Source: Litsea cubeba (Eukaryota; Streptophyta; Magnoliopsida; Laurales; Lauraceae). Taken from it: DNA of 64,000 bases. The notes beneath the pieces were generated by a model that was not told where the DNA came from, did not search any database, and was given only the letters and a program-made list of their open reading frames with translations. Both the position numbers and the translations under genes were made by a program. Below are positions 1-11,613 of this stretch, piece by piece (the stretch's first letter is position 1; every line of letters starts with the position of its first letter). The DNA is taken from assembly GCA_012931725.1 (NCBI GenBank), contig CM022949.1, positions 49,537,551-49,601,550 of the forward strand, read 5' to 3'.

Positions 1-1806
1 TTCTTTTCTGCAGCTGTTTCAGGTGGAGGACGAGTGGGCAGAAACCGGAAGGGGGAAAGAAGAGGAGGAAAGGAAGGGAGAAAAAGGAGGAGGGGAGGAG
101 CAGGCGTGCGTCCTTCGACGCCCAGGTATGTGGGCCCCGTTTTCCTTCTCTTCTTCCATTTTTCTATTTTTTTCTTTTTAAACCGTGGCTGAAGAATGGG
201 GTTTTGGGCTCAGTTTTGGCCCAGGGCAGCCATGGGCGTGGTGGATTTTGGTGAGGGAGGAAGGAGTGGAGCCGTCTCAGCTATGAGGTTGTTCAATCCC
301 AGCCCCTTGATTCCGATTTGAAAGGCTGCACAGTGGGAACTTCATGGAAAAATCGGTTTGGGTGGAAAATGGGTATTTACTGTGACTAGTTGGGATTTTG
401 ATGGGATAAAGAAAATGGCCATGATTATTTTGGCATCCAGATCGGTCTGAGTGTGGATTCTCTAATTCGTGATGTGGCCATGGATTTTGGGGTACATCTT
501 GGCCATCTTGGGGACGGCTTGGGCTTTTTTTCTTTTGGCGTGTCTCTTATGTGATGCAATGTGTTGTGTGTTGTTTGATGGATTGTAGTGGGGTGGAATG
601 GAATGAAACAGGGTAGAAGTGGAATGTGGTGAAGGTGAAAATCGAATGAGTGGAATGATTGTTTTTGGGTTGGTTGTAGAATAGAGATTTAGAGAGATAT
701 TGCCAGTTAGTATATGCATGATAGGTGTTTGTGACAATGCATGATACTAAAGATAAATAGAGGAAGAAGATGTTTGTTTGAGGAAAGCCAGACTCAAAAT
801 GTTATAATCATCAGTTCAAAAGATTTTGCTGCACAAACTTTATTCTGTTGAATTTCATTGCTATGTTTGGGTCTATCATGGATTTAAAATTAAATCTATA
901 TGTAGCTATGTCACGTGGATTTAACCAGCAGCTTATGGAGATCCTTGCAACTGGGAAAGGACAGTTCATTTCAGGAGGAATTGAGGTAGTGGACATCCTT
1001 ATCAGTGATGAAATGCATAACATTGCCTTCCACACACACGCAAGAAAATAAAAGAAAAAAACTGAGTGAGGAACAAAGAGAGGAAATACATGATGTGGCC
1101 TTAATTTTCGGGATTTTTTTTTGTTAATCGTGGGCCATTGGCTTTAATGTCCATACACAAGTCTCCAATCAGGTAGCCAGATAGTGGAGGATTAGCCAAT
1201 AGTGCAGGATTAGACTTATTAGGTCATGGTTTTGAATGATAGGACCTACCAGATGAAGAGTTCAGTTTTTCTCAAAAGGTCAGCCTTTGTGTATCATTAT
1301 TGCTAGAAAAAAAAGGCAGCATTTTTTGATTCATATCTTTATCTGTGCATTCATATCTTTATCTGTATGCTGTTTATTTTGATTCAAAGTTGTACTTTCA
1401 TGTGTTACAAGCAGCAAAACAAAGTTCCTCAAACAAAGTGACTCACCAACTGTGCCATGGGCTCTTGTCATTGGTGACCATATTTAAATAAATCAAATTG
1501 GATACATCCAGGCCCCCTTTTAAATTAGTTTAAGAGGCACGCTTCAGCTAGACAACGAGCAATTTGAAATTACCAAGTCACTATGTCAAACTAAACTTCT
1601 CTTCCATTCAGTCCACATTAACAAAAGGCATTCCTCCAATCAGATGCACAATTCAAGAATGATAAAAAGACAATTGTTTCTATGCAAATAGTTGGCTTCC
1701 ATTGAGATTTCACTCCCTATTTTTCCTACCTGTCTGTCTTTATCTTGGAATCAATTCCTTTTATTTTAGTTATACCCTCTAATGTTCTGTTGAACTCTCT
1801 TGGCAG
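1..1806. other. No gene recognised; probably transposon interior
   Basis: The first 130 bases are purine-rich and look like an untranslated leader. The rest is AT-rich with only short open frames. A frame at 848-1051 (67 residues) has no family I recognise. An isolated exon-like segment follows directly at 1807. Because a CACTA right end lies at 7092 and no matching left end is visible here, this stretch may be the interior of that element, but that is inference. Confidence 0.4.
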
Positions 1807-1872
1807 TTAATGGGGTGCATGCAAAGTCTTAATGCTGTGTTTCTTCTCCTGGATACTGCTCTCAATAAAATG
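1807..1872 (+). pseudogene. Isolated exon of a plant multi-pass membrane protein (At1g10660-like family)
   Basis: A 66-base open segment is preceded by a pyrimidine-rich tract ending in AG and followed by the strong donor GTAAGT, so it looks like a whole internal exon. It reads 22 residues including LNAVFLLLDTALNKM. This resembles the conserved 'LNAVFLLxDxALN' segment of a plant multi-pass transmembrane family of unknown function. I see no flanking exons of that family, so it appears to be a captured genomic fragment that kept its splice sites. The family assignment is from memory of the motif. A chance match is possible but is made less likely by the two intact splice signals. Confidence 0.45.
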
Positions 1873-2309
1873 GTAAGTAACACTACTCCTATTATACATA
1901 CTAGAGGAATTAATACCAAGCCATAGTTTGAAAACTTGTTTTGATTTTTGACTTTCCCTAACTTGGGCTAATTCAACTCAAATAGGTAGGTTACAGAGTG
2001 GAGCAACTAGAATGAACCCAACAGAATACTCAGGCTGACATGCTTGAGTTACTCGACTCATTGACCTTCTGAATTGCTTAAGTTTCAAAGTTCTTCAACA
2101 CTCCACCAAACCCAGGGTTATGAATAGCTATTTTGCTCTTATCAAGTGGAGTTCCATGACCGGTGATCTAGACTTGAGATCATCAATCCAATGGGCATAT
2201 GCTGGATCAATCATACCCTTAGAACAGCCAAGAGTGCTAGATCCTGGCAATGCAATACTCAACATTACCATTTTGAATTACGATCGAAACATGGTAATTT
2301 CCATTACTT

Positions 2310-4505
2310 AGACTCGAAAACGGCCCGTCGGGGATCCGGAACGGGAAACAGCGGCGGGAAAATTCCGAAACCGGCACGAGTACTTCGCTCGAGGGTAGAG
2401 TAACTTGTAGGAACTGACGGTTCGCAAATAGGGCTCACGGTTAGAGAATTACGACCGAAACACACGATTTTCCAACACTTAGGCTCGAAAACGGCCCGCC
2501 GGGGGTCCAGAATGGGAAACGGCCGCGGGAAAATTCCGAAACCGGCACGAACACTTCGCTTGAGGGTAGAGTGACTTGTAGGAACTAACGGTTCGCAAAT
2601 AGGGCTCCCGGTTAGAGAATTACGAACGAAACACACGATTTTCCAACACTTAGGCTCGAAAACGGCCCGCCGGGAGTCCGGAACGGGAAACGGAGGCGGG
2701 AAAATTCCGAAACCGGCATGAGCACTTCGCTCGAGGGTAGAGTGACTTGTAATAACTGACGGTTCGCAAATAGGGCTCACGGTTAGAGAATTACGACCGA
2801 AACACACGATTTTCCAACACTTAGGCTCGAAAACGGCCCGCCGGGGGTCCGGAACGGGAAATGGGCGCGGGAAAATTCCGAAACTGGCACGAGCACTTCG
2901 CTCGAGGGTAGAGTGACTTGTAGGAACTGACGGTTCGCAAATAGGGCTCACGGTTAGAGAATTACGACCGAAACACACGATTTTCCAACACTTAGGCTCG
3001 AAAACGGCCCGCCGGGGGTCCGGAACGGGAAACGGCGGCGGGAAAATTCCGAAACCGGCACGAGCACTTCGCTCGAGGGTAGAGTGACTTGTAATAACTG
3101 ACGGTTCGCAAATAGGGCTCACGGTTAGAGAATTACGACCGAAACACACGATTTTCCAACACTTAGGCTCGAAAACGGCCCGCCGGGGGTCCGGAACGGG
3201 AAACGGGCGCGGGAAAATTCCGAAACTGGCACGAGCACTTCGCTCGAGGGTAGAGTGACTTGTAGGAACTGACGGTTCGCAAATAGGGCTCCCCGTTAGA
3301 GAATTACGAACGAAACACCCGATTTTCCAACACTTAGGCTCGAAAACGGCCCACCGGGGGTCCGGAATGGGAAACGGCCACGGGAAAATTCTGAAACTGG
3401 CACGAGCACTTCGCTCGAGGGTAGAGTGACTTGTTGGAACTGACGGTTCGCAAACAGGGCTCCTGGTTAGAGAATTACGAACGAAACACATGATTTTCCA
3501 ACACTTAGGCTCGAAAACGGCCCGCCAGGGGTCCGGAACGGGAAACGGCCGCGGGAAAATTCCGAAACCGGCACAAACACTTCGCTTGAGGGTAGGGTGA
3601 CTTGTAGGAACTGACGGTTCGCAAATAGGGCTCACGGTTAGAGAATTACGACCGAAAGACACGATTTTCCAACACTTAGGCTCGAAAACGGACCGCCGGG
3701 GGTCCGGAACGGGAAACGGGCGCGGGAAAATTCCAAAACCGGCACGAGCACTTCGCTCGAGGGTAGAGTGACTTGTAGGAACTGACGGTTCGCAAATATG
3801 GCTCACGGTTAGAGAATTACGAACGAAACACACGATTTTCCAACACTTAAGCTCGAAAACGGCCCGCCGGGGCTCCGGAACGGGAAACGGCGGCGGGAAA
3901 ATTCCGAAACCGGCACGAGCACTTTGTATGAGGGTAGAGTGACTTGTAGGAACTGACGGTTCGCAAATAGGGCTCACGGTTATAGAATTACGACCGAAAC
4001 ACACGATTTTCCAACACTTAGGCTCGAAAACGGCCCGCCGGGGGTCCGGAATGGGAAACGGGCGCGGGAAAATTCCAAAACCGGCACGAGCACTTCGCTC
4101 GAGGGTAGAGTGATTTGTAGGAACTGACGGTTCGCAAATAGGGCTCACGGTTAGAAAATTACGAACGAAACACACGATTTTCCAACACTTAGGCTCGAAA
4201 ATGGCCCGCCGGGGGTCCGGAACGGGAAACGGCGGCGGGAAAATTCCGAAACCGGCACGAATACTTCGCTCGAGGGTAGAGTGACTTGTAGGAACTGACG
4301 GTTCGCAAATAGGGCTCCCGGTTAGAGAATTACGACCGAAACACACGATTTTCCAACACTTAGGCTCGAAAACGGCCCGCCGGGGGTCCGGAACGGAAAA
4401 CGGCCGCGGGAAAATTCCAAAATCAGCACGAATACTTTGCTCGAGGGTAGAGTGACTTGTAGGAACTGACGGTTCGCAAATAGGGCTCCCGGTTAGAGAA
4501 TTACG
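2310..4505. repeat. 171-bp tandem satellite, about 13 copies
   Basis: The block TTCGCAAATAGGGCTC recurs at 2421, 2592, 2763, 2934 and onward, giving a constant 171-base period. Copies differ by scattered substitutions and no clear length changes. Each unit has a GC-rich part (AACGGCCCGCCGGGGGTCC) and a short palindrome CTTCGCTCGAG. Because 171 is 57 codons, one reverse-strand frame stays open for 680 residues as 57-residue near-repeats. I treat that as a consequence of the period, not a gene. The array begins with a degenerate copy near 2310 and ends at a lone exon-bearing segment. Confidence 0.95.
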
Positions 4506-4662
4506 TGCGAAACATATGATTATTTAAGTATATTAAACAATGTATTAAACGTGACATACAAATGTTGTCTTTCCTTTTTTATTATTTACTTATATATATC
4601 TGCCTCATGTATTCTTTTTGTTGTAGTTGTTAGTTAAGTGATTGAGTTTTTGATGTGGACAG

Positions 4663-4728
4663 AGGAGGAGGAGCAGGATCAATGAGAAAATGAAAGCCTT
4701 GAAGAATCTCATTCCCTATTCGAATAAG
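4663..4728 (+). pseudogene. Captured PIF-type bHLH exon (basic region and helix 1)
   Basis: A 66-base segment lies between an AG acceptor and a GT donor and reads 22 residues containing RRRSRINEKMKALKN and ending LIPYSNK. This is the basic region and first helix of the phytochrome-interacting-factor branch of bHLH proteins, where RRRRDRINEKM...LIPNCNK is nearly invariant and is encoded by a separate 66-base exon. Here the second Arg-Asp pair is changed (S for D at the fifth position region) and no helix-2 exon follows. The exon sits between two blocks of the 171-bp satellite, so it is most likely a fragment picked up by the surrounding transposon. It could not make a working dimerising factor by itself. 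Confidence 0.8.
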
Positions 4729-4989
4729 GTTTTATGTTTTCAACTTATCTTAATAAGTTTTCCAATATTGTAAAACTGAAGAACACAAGCATGACAATTT
4801 CTAATCTGATCGGGCCCATTGAGCAATGGCCATATACAGCAGATCATCCTGTCAAGAGCTTATACATCATGGTGGTAGGGGTCCCACAGGTAAAAATAAC
4901 GAGATGTAGTGTGTTGGGGCATTGGGTTGTGGTATTGAAGTGCTATGGTTGAATGGTGTATGACTCATGACGTAGTGGTGAATGACTTT

Positions 4990-5123
4990 GTAGTGTGTTG
5001 GGCATTGGGCTGTTTATATGAAGTGTTTTTTTGTCATGTACAGGTACTTAGCAGGTTGTAAAAAAAAATTAAATGTCACACGTACAGGGGAGACTATGCC
5101 GAAATTTCGACAAATCTTTTACG
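4990..5123 (+). repeat. Segment shared, inverted, with the CACTA element at 21876-22016
   Basis: This stretch, including GGGGAGACTATGCCGAAATT and a run of A, matches the reverse complement of 21876-22016 with few differences. In both places it lies 1.2-2.1 kb inside a CACTA-type end, so it is probably a conserved internal part of one CACTA family. Confidence 0.85.
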
Positions 5124-5455
5124 TCCGAAATTTCGCTCGAGGGTAGAGTGACTTGTATGAACTGACGGTTCGCAAAAAGGGCTCACGGTTAGAGAATTAC
5201 GACCGAAACACATGATTTTCCAACACTTAGGCTCGAAAACGGCCCGCCGGGGGTCCGGAACGGGAAACGGCCGCGGGAAAATTCCGAAACCGGCACGAGC
5301 ACTTCGCTCGAGGGTAGAGTGACTTGTAGGAACTAACGGTTCACAAATAGGGCTACCGGTTAGAGAATTACGACCGAAACACACGATTTTCCAACACTTA
5401 GGCTCGAAAACGGCCCGCCGGGGGTCCGGAACGGGAAACGGCCGCGGGAAAGCCC
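5124..5455. repeat. Second block of the 171-bp satellite, about 2 copies
   Basis: The same 171-base unit as at 2310-4505 reappears here after the lone exon and the shared segment. It is cut off at both ends (after CGCGGGAAAG at 5452). The satellite therefore flanks the PIF exon on both sides. Confidence 0.9.
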
Positions 5456-5984
5456 ATGTACCTTGTTCAATGCCTAAGTAACTTGTTGGAATTGTCGGTT
5501 AGTGAATCGGACTTCTGGTAAACAAGTGAGACACAAAAGCCGTCTGATTGTCAACATTTTGGCTGGAAAAAAGTTTGCAGAATAACTTAGGAAAAGTTAT
5601 ATATATACATGTTTATTTTTAATTTATAATTTAATTCATTATAAAGATTTTAATGTTGTTTTTCTCATTGCAGATTGATGAACGCATTGGGGTCGGTTGC
5701 AGAATTGTTGGGATGTTAGACTTCTTTTCGGTTTATTTGTATATATATATGTATATTGGACATTGATATGAGACTGTATCATTATTGATTGTTATATTTG
5801 TTTAATGAGATGAATGATTTAATGAAAAATGGAGATGGTTGTCTGTTCATTTAGTAACTTTTGTTTCATTGCATATTTTATGTTGAATATTGGTAGATGA
5901 ATATGTTTATTTTTGATACAGGTGTTTAAATAGGTTTACAGGAAAATAATATTGAAAAAATAAATTTAATAATAAAAAAAGGAC
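5456..5984. other. AT-rich stretch without a recognised gene
   Basis: No convincing frame. A possible acceptor (TTGCAG) lies near 5673, followed by a short open stretch, so this may be the untranslated 3' part of a transposon transcript. That is inference only. Confidence 0.3.
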
Positions 5985-7092
5985 CTTTACCGACGTTTTA
6001 TTTAAATAAAAACGTCGGAAAAAGAAAAAACAAAAATGGGCAAAAATTAAAATACTTTTTGCGACGAAATAAAAACGTGGGCAAAAATTAAAAAGAAAAT
6101 TAAAAAATTAAAATACTTTTGGCGACGAAATAAAAACGTCGGCAAAAATTAAAAATAAAAATAAAAAAAATTAAAATACTTTTGGCGACGAAATAAAACC
6201 GTGGGAAAAAGTTAAGAAGAAAAATTAAAAAAATTAAAATACTTTTGGCGACGAAATAGAAACGTGGGCAAAAATTAAAAATAAAAATAAAAAAATTAAA
6301 ATACTTTTGGCGACGAAATAAAAACGTGGGCAAAAGTTAAAAAGAAAAATAAAAAAAATTAAAATACTTTTGGCGACGAAATAGAAACGTCGGCAAAAAT
6401 TAAAAATAAAAATAAAAAAAAATTTTATTACTTTTGGCGACGAAATAAAAACGTGGGCAAAAGTTAAAAAGAAAAATAAAAAAAATTAAAATACTTTTGG
6501 CGACGAAATAGAAACGTCGGCAAAAATTAAAAATAAAAATCAAAAAAATTAAAATACTTTTGGCGACGAAATAAAAACGTGGGTAAAAGTTAAAAAGAAA
6601 AATTAAAAAATTAAAATACTTTTGGCGACGAACTAAAAACGTGGGCAAAAGTTAAAAAGAAAAATTAAAAAATTAAAATACTTTTGGCGACGAAAGAGAA
6701 ACGTCGGGAAAAATTAAAAATAAAAATAAAAAAAATTAAAATACTTTTGGCAACGAAATAAAAACGTCGGCAAAATAAAATATAAAAAATAAAAAAATTG
6801 AAATTATGTTCGCCGACGAAAAACAAACGTCGGCAAAAGTAAAAATAAAAATAAAAAAAAAATTTAATTCTTTTGCCAACGGAAAAAAAACGTCGGTAAA
6901 AGTCAAATTATCGTCGGTAAAACTATAATTTTTGCCGACGAAAAATAATTTCGTCGAGAAAAGGTTTTGCTGACGATGTTTTACCGACCTTTCGGCGACG
7001 AAAATTTTTTCGTCGGTAAATACTTTTACCGACGAAAACGTAACTTTTGGCGACGAAAATTTTCGTCGCCAAAAGTGCAGTTTCTTGTAGTG
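5985..7092. mobile_element. Right end of a CACTA (En/Spm) element with 62-bp subterminal array
   Basis: About twelve copies of a roughly 62-base unit (ACTTTTGGCGACGAAAT plus an A-rich spacer) run from about 6040 to 6780. Inverted GTCGGCAAAA/TTTTGCCGACG motifs follow. The end is TTTCTTGTAGTG at 7081-7092, the reverse complement of the CACTACAAGAAA terminus typical of plant CACTA elements. The 3 bases after it are AGA. I could not find the matching left end in the window, so it is either off the left edge or lost. The satellite, the two lone exons and the shared segment are probably inside this element. Confidence 0.8.
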
Positions 7093-7420
7093 AGATGCCT
7101 ATTCGCGCAACTGATTTGATTCATTGTTTTTGCTGATGGATTGCAATTTATGCATGCATCCAATGTGTATGAAGGGCTGGCGCAATACAGTTTGAGGCCT
7201 GAAGCAAAAATCATAAATGAGGTATTTTTTATTTTTTAATATTATTATAAATATTTTATATAAAATCAGTTTTTTTTTTTACTTTTTGTGATGCAAAGTT
7301 ACTAATTAAGTCAATTATTTTTTTTTAATTTAAAAAGATTGGAGTTGCTATTATGTGGCCTTATATTTTGTTATTAGTAATTAAGTCACAATTTATAGTG
7401 GACAGAGAGTGGCGACAACA
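7093..7420. other. AT-rich spacer between two elements
   Basis: No gene or repeat recognised. This is host flank between the CACTA end at 7092 and the TSD of the Mutator-like element at 7421. Confidence 0.4.
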
Positions 7421-7429
7421 ATATATATA

Positions 7430-7720
7430 GGGAAACCCTCTCCTCAGCTAAAGCTGAGGAGAAGGACCGCTCACCACGTGGGATCCCAACATTCCCACTT
7501 AACTTGCCATCCACATGCTCGCCCAAAAACATTAGCCCGCTAAATGTTTTTCATTTCCCCGCTCTCAGATGACCCAGCCCAAAGCAAAACCCCAAATCCC
7601 ATTTCACCCTTTTCTCACTACCGCTCCTTCTCTCTTCATCTCGCGATTGATTCTGGGCGACGAAGCTATCTTCATCAGGCAATCGATTTTGTCCGGCAAC
7701 CCCAGCCTCTCCTGCAACTC
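7430..7720 (+). repeat. Left long terminal inverted repeat of the MULE
   Basis: Pairs with 15670-15959 in inverse orientation. Shared landmarks include GGACCGCTCA, CATTTCCCCGCTC and GGGCGACGAAGCT. Divergence is considerable away from the outer 60 bases, which suggests an old insertion. Confidence 0.85.
7440..7461. repeat. Perfect 10-bp-arm palindrome in the MULE end
   Basis: Arms CTCCTCAGCT and AGCTGAGGAG are separated by AA. The equivalent at 15928-15949 in the other end keeps the same fold with one mismatch. It lies 10 bases from the element tip and could be a hairpin or a dimeric protein site. Confidence 0.8.
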
Positions 7721-9329
7721 TGCGAAATACGAACCTCCGCGACCCTAGCCTCTCCTGCGATCGTCCACAAGGCATCTGCCCTCTCCTGCGACTGCGAAAG
7801 ACGGCATCTACCCTTTCCTACCATTGCGAAAGAGGCATCGTCTCTCTCCTGCGACTGCCCAAGTTAGGAATCTGCCCTCCCTCCCTCTGCAGGTTTTTTC
7901 TTTTTCCTCTCTTTTATTTCTCTGCTAGCTCGTTTCTATTTTTGTGGGCTGTGACGAGGATGGAAAACGAATGGGTGACTAGTTTCTGCTGGTTGCAGAG
8001 AAACCAGTGTTTATCTTTCAGAGAAAGAAACCCATATGTCTTCATCTCATTCTCATCGTCCTTGAGCTATGTTGGGCAAAATCTTTCACCCAAAGGCCTG
8101 GCTAAGATATTCTCAATCTATTCAAACCCATTCAAGAATTCAAACTTGTTGGGATTTCTCAACTTTCCAATTTATTTCTCCTGCTAGTGATTTCCAAATG
8201 GAGCAAGTACGAAAAATCCCTTTTATATGTATTTCCTCTGTAATGGATTTGTGTTTCTTACCCATTCTCATGTGCCCTTTCCCCCTCGTCTTAGTTTCTC
8301 ATGTTAGTATCAAAGAGAGAGAGAGAAAGATAAGACACCCAAATTTTGTTTCTTTTCTCTTTTGATGAGAAATAAAAGAACCCCCAAAGACCATTTTCTT
8401 CTCTCTTTGGGTATATGATAGTCTTGAGAAATTCTGGTAGAGATGATACAATGGCTATAAATTATTTTATCTTTGATGAACAAAAGTCTGCAACACTTTG
8501 CATTTTGATGAAATGGGAATACAGGGGTGTTGCAGTGATTGGAGGCTAATTCATTCTGCTGTTCAGAACATAAGGGGATGGAAGTGTGTCTTTAACCTTG
8601 TGGCATTTTGGACCCTGATCCTGTTGCCTAGTAATGGCAAACCGGTTGTTGGAATCTGTACAATGTAAACCTGAACTTCATTTTTTTTTTTTTTTGGAAA
8701 AGGATGAAATGATGGCCTGCATTTGATTAGAATTAGTCATTTGTGAATGATAATGGAGAGGTTGACCCACTGACCACCTAGCAACCTGGAATTGTTGGTT
8801 CTTTTCTTTTGAGTGGATTGACTATATGATGATTATATGACCAAAGAAGGCTGTTGCCATCAAGTGTATTTTAAATTCTGTAGTTTCAAGTATGAAAAAT
8901 TGATTCAGGGTAGGTTGTTAGAATTAGTGAGATAAAGGGAGGGGTGGTGGTGTTACAGCGTTGACGGTGGGTAATTGGTAGGCTAGCTTTTTAGTTGACT
9001 ACCCTTTAACACAAAGCTTTTCTCATATCAACAAACTTTTATCTAAAGATAATTGTAGTGTAGTCATGATACTTTCTGCCCAAAATGATTCTAAGTCATG
9101 ATAATTTCTGCCCAAAATACCTTCCATTTTACATCTTAATTTCAAATTTTCTTCGATTGCAACTTTAAATTGTTCATTGTTTGACTCTCATGGTGGAACT
9201 CGCCTGCTACTTATAGTGTAGTTCCATTTCTTTCTTTCTTTCTTTCATCCCCACTTTCTTTTATTTATGTTTGTGTTTATATGAACAATTCAGCACCATA
9301 ATATATATTTTATGTGGTCCAGTTTAAAG

Positions 9330-11613
9330 ATGGATATAACCTCCTCATCGACAACATGTTTGCATTATCCAGATGTAGAAGAGTATAAGACCCCAAAAGT
9401 GGGAATGCATTTTGATAATTTAATGGAGGTGTATGAATTTTATAATACTTACGCGAAGCTTGCTGGGTTTAGCGTAAGAAAAGATTTGACTCGAACTAAG
9501 GATGGGGAGGTACTTTGGAAGCGATATTTCTGTTCAAAGAAGGGTAAAACAGATGAGAAACATTGGAAAGATAAGGAATTTGTTCAAAGGCGTCGGATGG
9601 AAACAAGAGAAAACTGTAAGGCTCAGTTGCAAATTAAAAAAGATCAATCAGGTGGTTATATAGTGTCCAAGTTTGTTCCTGAGCATTCCCATGCCCCCGT
9701 CACTCCTCACGAGAGATTCATGCTGAGATCGCATAGAGAGGTACCGAAATCAAAGAAACAATTAATAAATACACTTGATTCTGCCAATATTCGAAGCACC
9801 CAACAGATGGTAGTGTTCGGAAAGCAATCGGGGAGACTTGATAAGATTGGATTTATAGATAAAGATGCTGAAAATCATCGTAGAAATGAAAAGGAAAAGA
9901 AAAAGGGACTAGATGGGCATATGTTATTTCAACATTTTGAGAATCGAAAAGAAATGAGTCCTGGCTTTCTATGTAATATCGAAAGAGATGGAGATAAGAA
10001 AGTAACACATGTTTTTTAAGCGAACCACACATTCCGTACAGCATACAGTGTCTTTGGTGATGTTGTAACATTCGACACAACGTATAAGACGAATTGTTAT
10101 GGATTAATCTTTGGTGCGTTCGTAGGTTGCAATCACCATGGTCAAACAACACTATTTGGGTGTGCATTCCTCCCAAATGAAAAGGCCGAGTCATTTGAAT
10201 GGCTATTTAATAAATGGCTTGAAGCAATGTTGGGTGGTCCACCAAGAGGAATTATAACAGATCAGGATTTGGCGATGACAAAGGCCATACAAAAAGTCAT
10301 GCCGAACAATACTCATCGGTATTGCCTATGGCACATTCTGGATAAATTACCTTCTTATTTAGGTGGGGTAGCTATTCAGAATGAAGGTTTGATTGATAGT
10401 ATAAAAAAATGTGTGCATAATTCTTACTCTCCTGCTGAATTTAAATGTGAATGGAAAAGGATCATAATAGAATATAAGGTTGCGAACAATGAATGGTTGA
10501 CATAAATATTCAAGATTCGGGATACGTGGGTACCGGCCTTTTTAAAAGAGACTTTCTTTGCCGGTATGTCAACTACCTCGAGAAGTGAAAGTATGAATGC
10601 CTTTGTGAAGCACTATGTAGAATACAAGAACACACTTCTTGATTTTATATTGCGTTTCGAGCAAGGCGTTGAACGGTTAAGATATCTTGAAAACAAAGAG
10701 GATTACGAATCAAGCAATGGGAGATCGAAGCTGAAGCCATATTCTTCAATGGAAAAGCAAATGGCGGAAATATATACAAGAAATTTTTTTTATAAGTTTC
10801 AAGATGAGCTATTCATGACTATGTCAATCATTCCATTACTTGTGAATGAAGATGATGTCAGTTGTGTCTTTACCGTGAAAGATTTGACGGATGAAAATCA
10901 AATCGAAAGAGATGTTTTGTGGAAGAAAGAGGAGAAGCTCGCTTTTTGTTCATGCAAAAAACTTGAGTTTCAAGGCATCCCATGTCCTCCTGTATTGTCT
11001 GCATCAGATATTTGCCCGAACATTACATTTTGAGGCGATGGACAAAGAAGGCTAGAGTTGGAACATTTGTTGATAAAGATGGAGATGAGATAGGATCTTA
11101 TTGTGCAGACTCATTTATGGCGAGACATAATCATTTATCTTGTATTTTCAATGCACTAATTGAAGAAGCCAGCTCATTAAAAGAATGCTACGATGTCTTA
11201 GTTAGTAAGCATGCGGAGTTGCAATTGAGCGTACGACAAGTCAAATCAAACGATGCATCAGAAGGAGGTGTGCGCGATGAGCAAGAAATTATAGGCAGCA
11301 ATGTGCCAGAATATCATGATCCGCCACAGGTTACTACAAAAGGACGCGCTAAGAGGCTAAAATCATCGAAGGAGAAAGCAACAACAGGACGTCTTTGTCG
11401 TGGTTGCAACAAATGTGGTGTATCACATGACAAGCGCAATTGTCCGGTACTATTGAATAGGTAAACAATAACGACTTACTTGTGTTTATCCTCTATCTTT
11501 TATTTTTAACATATAATTATTTCAGATTACGTAGTGAAGATGAATACAATGAGCCAGATTTTAATCTTGATAGTAGCGAGAGGTCGGACGACTCTGATTC
11601 AGGCATTCAGTGA
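9330..11613 (+). pseudogene. FRS/FAR1-type Mutator transposase, broken
   Basis: Read in order, the frame gives a FAR1 DNA-binding region (about 9400-9720: VGMHFDNLMEVYEFYNTYA, then a KCxxxHNH-like stretch with KFVPEHSHAP), a MULE transposase core (10020-10830: FGDVVTFDTTYKTN, IITDQDLAMTKAI, HRYCLWHIL, MSTTSRSESMNAF), a SWIM zinc region near 10950 (CSCKKLEFQGIPC) and a C-terminal CCHC-like knuckle (11396-11440). A splice at 11461/11526 adds an acidic tail ending at 11613. Breaks are a TAA at 10017 where a Trp is expected (FWAD motif), a TAA at 10503 and a frameshift near 10990 inside SWIM. The catalytic Asp of TFDTTY is kept. I chose the ATG at 9330 because a possible acceptor lies just upstream. 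Since it sits between MULE inverted repeats, it is the transposase, not a domesticated FRS gene. Confidence 0.9.

Noticed and set aside
2304..4346. 680-residue reverse-strand protein
   Set aside because: It is the translation of a 171-base tandem repeat whose length is a multiple of three. No start context, domain or splice structure supports it.
2310..5455. CRISPR-like repeat array
   Set aside because: The units are contiguous 171-base copies without unique spacers, in a plant genome. It is a satellite.
6040..6780. Short frames rich in Phe/Ile on the minus strand (FNFCPRFYFVAKSILIF repeats)
   Set aside because: They are translations of the 62-base subterminal array of the CACTA element.
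1..7092. Complete CACTA element with a left end inside the window
   Set aside because: Searching by eye for AGA followed by CACTACAAGAAA gave no match. CACTACTCCT at 1881 lacks the following AAGAAA and the duplication.
9330..11613. A domesticated host FRS/FHY3 gene
   Set aside because: It lies between matched MULE inverted repeats and has two stops and a frameshift, so a transposon gene in decay is the simpler reading.
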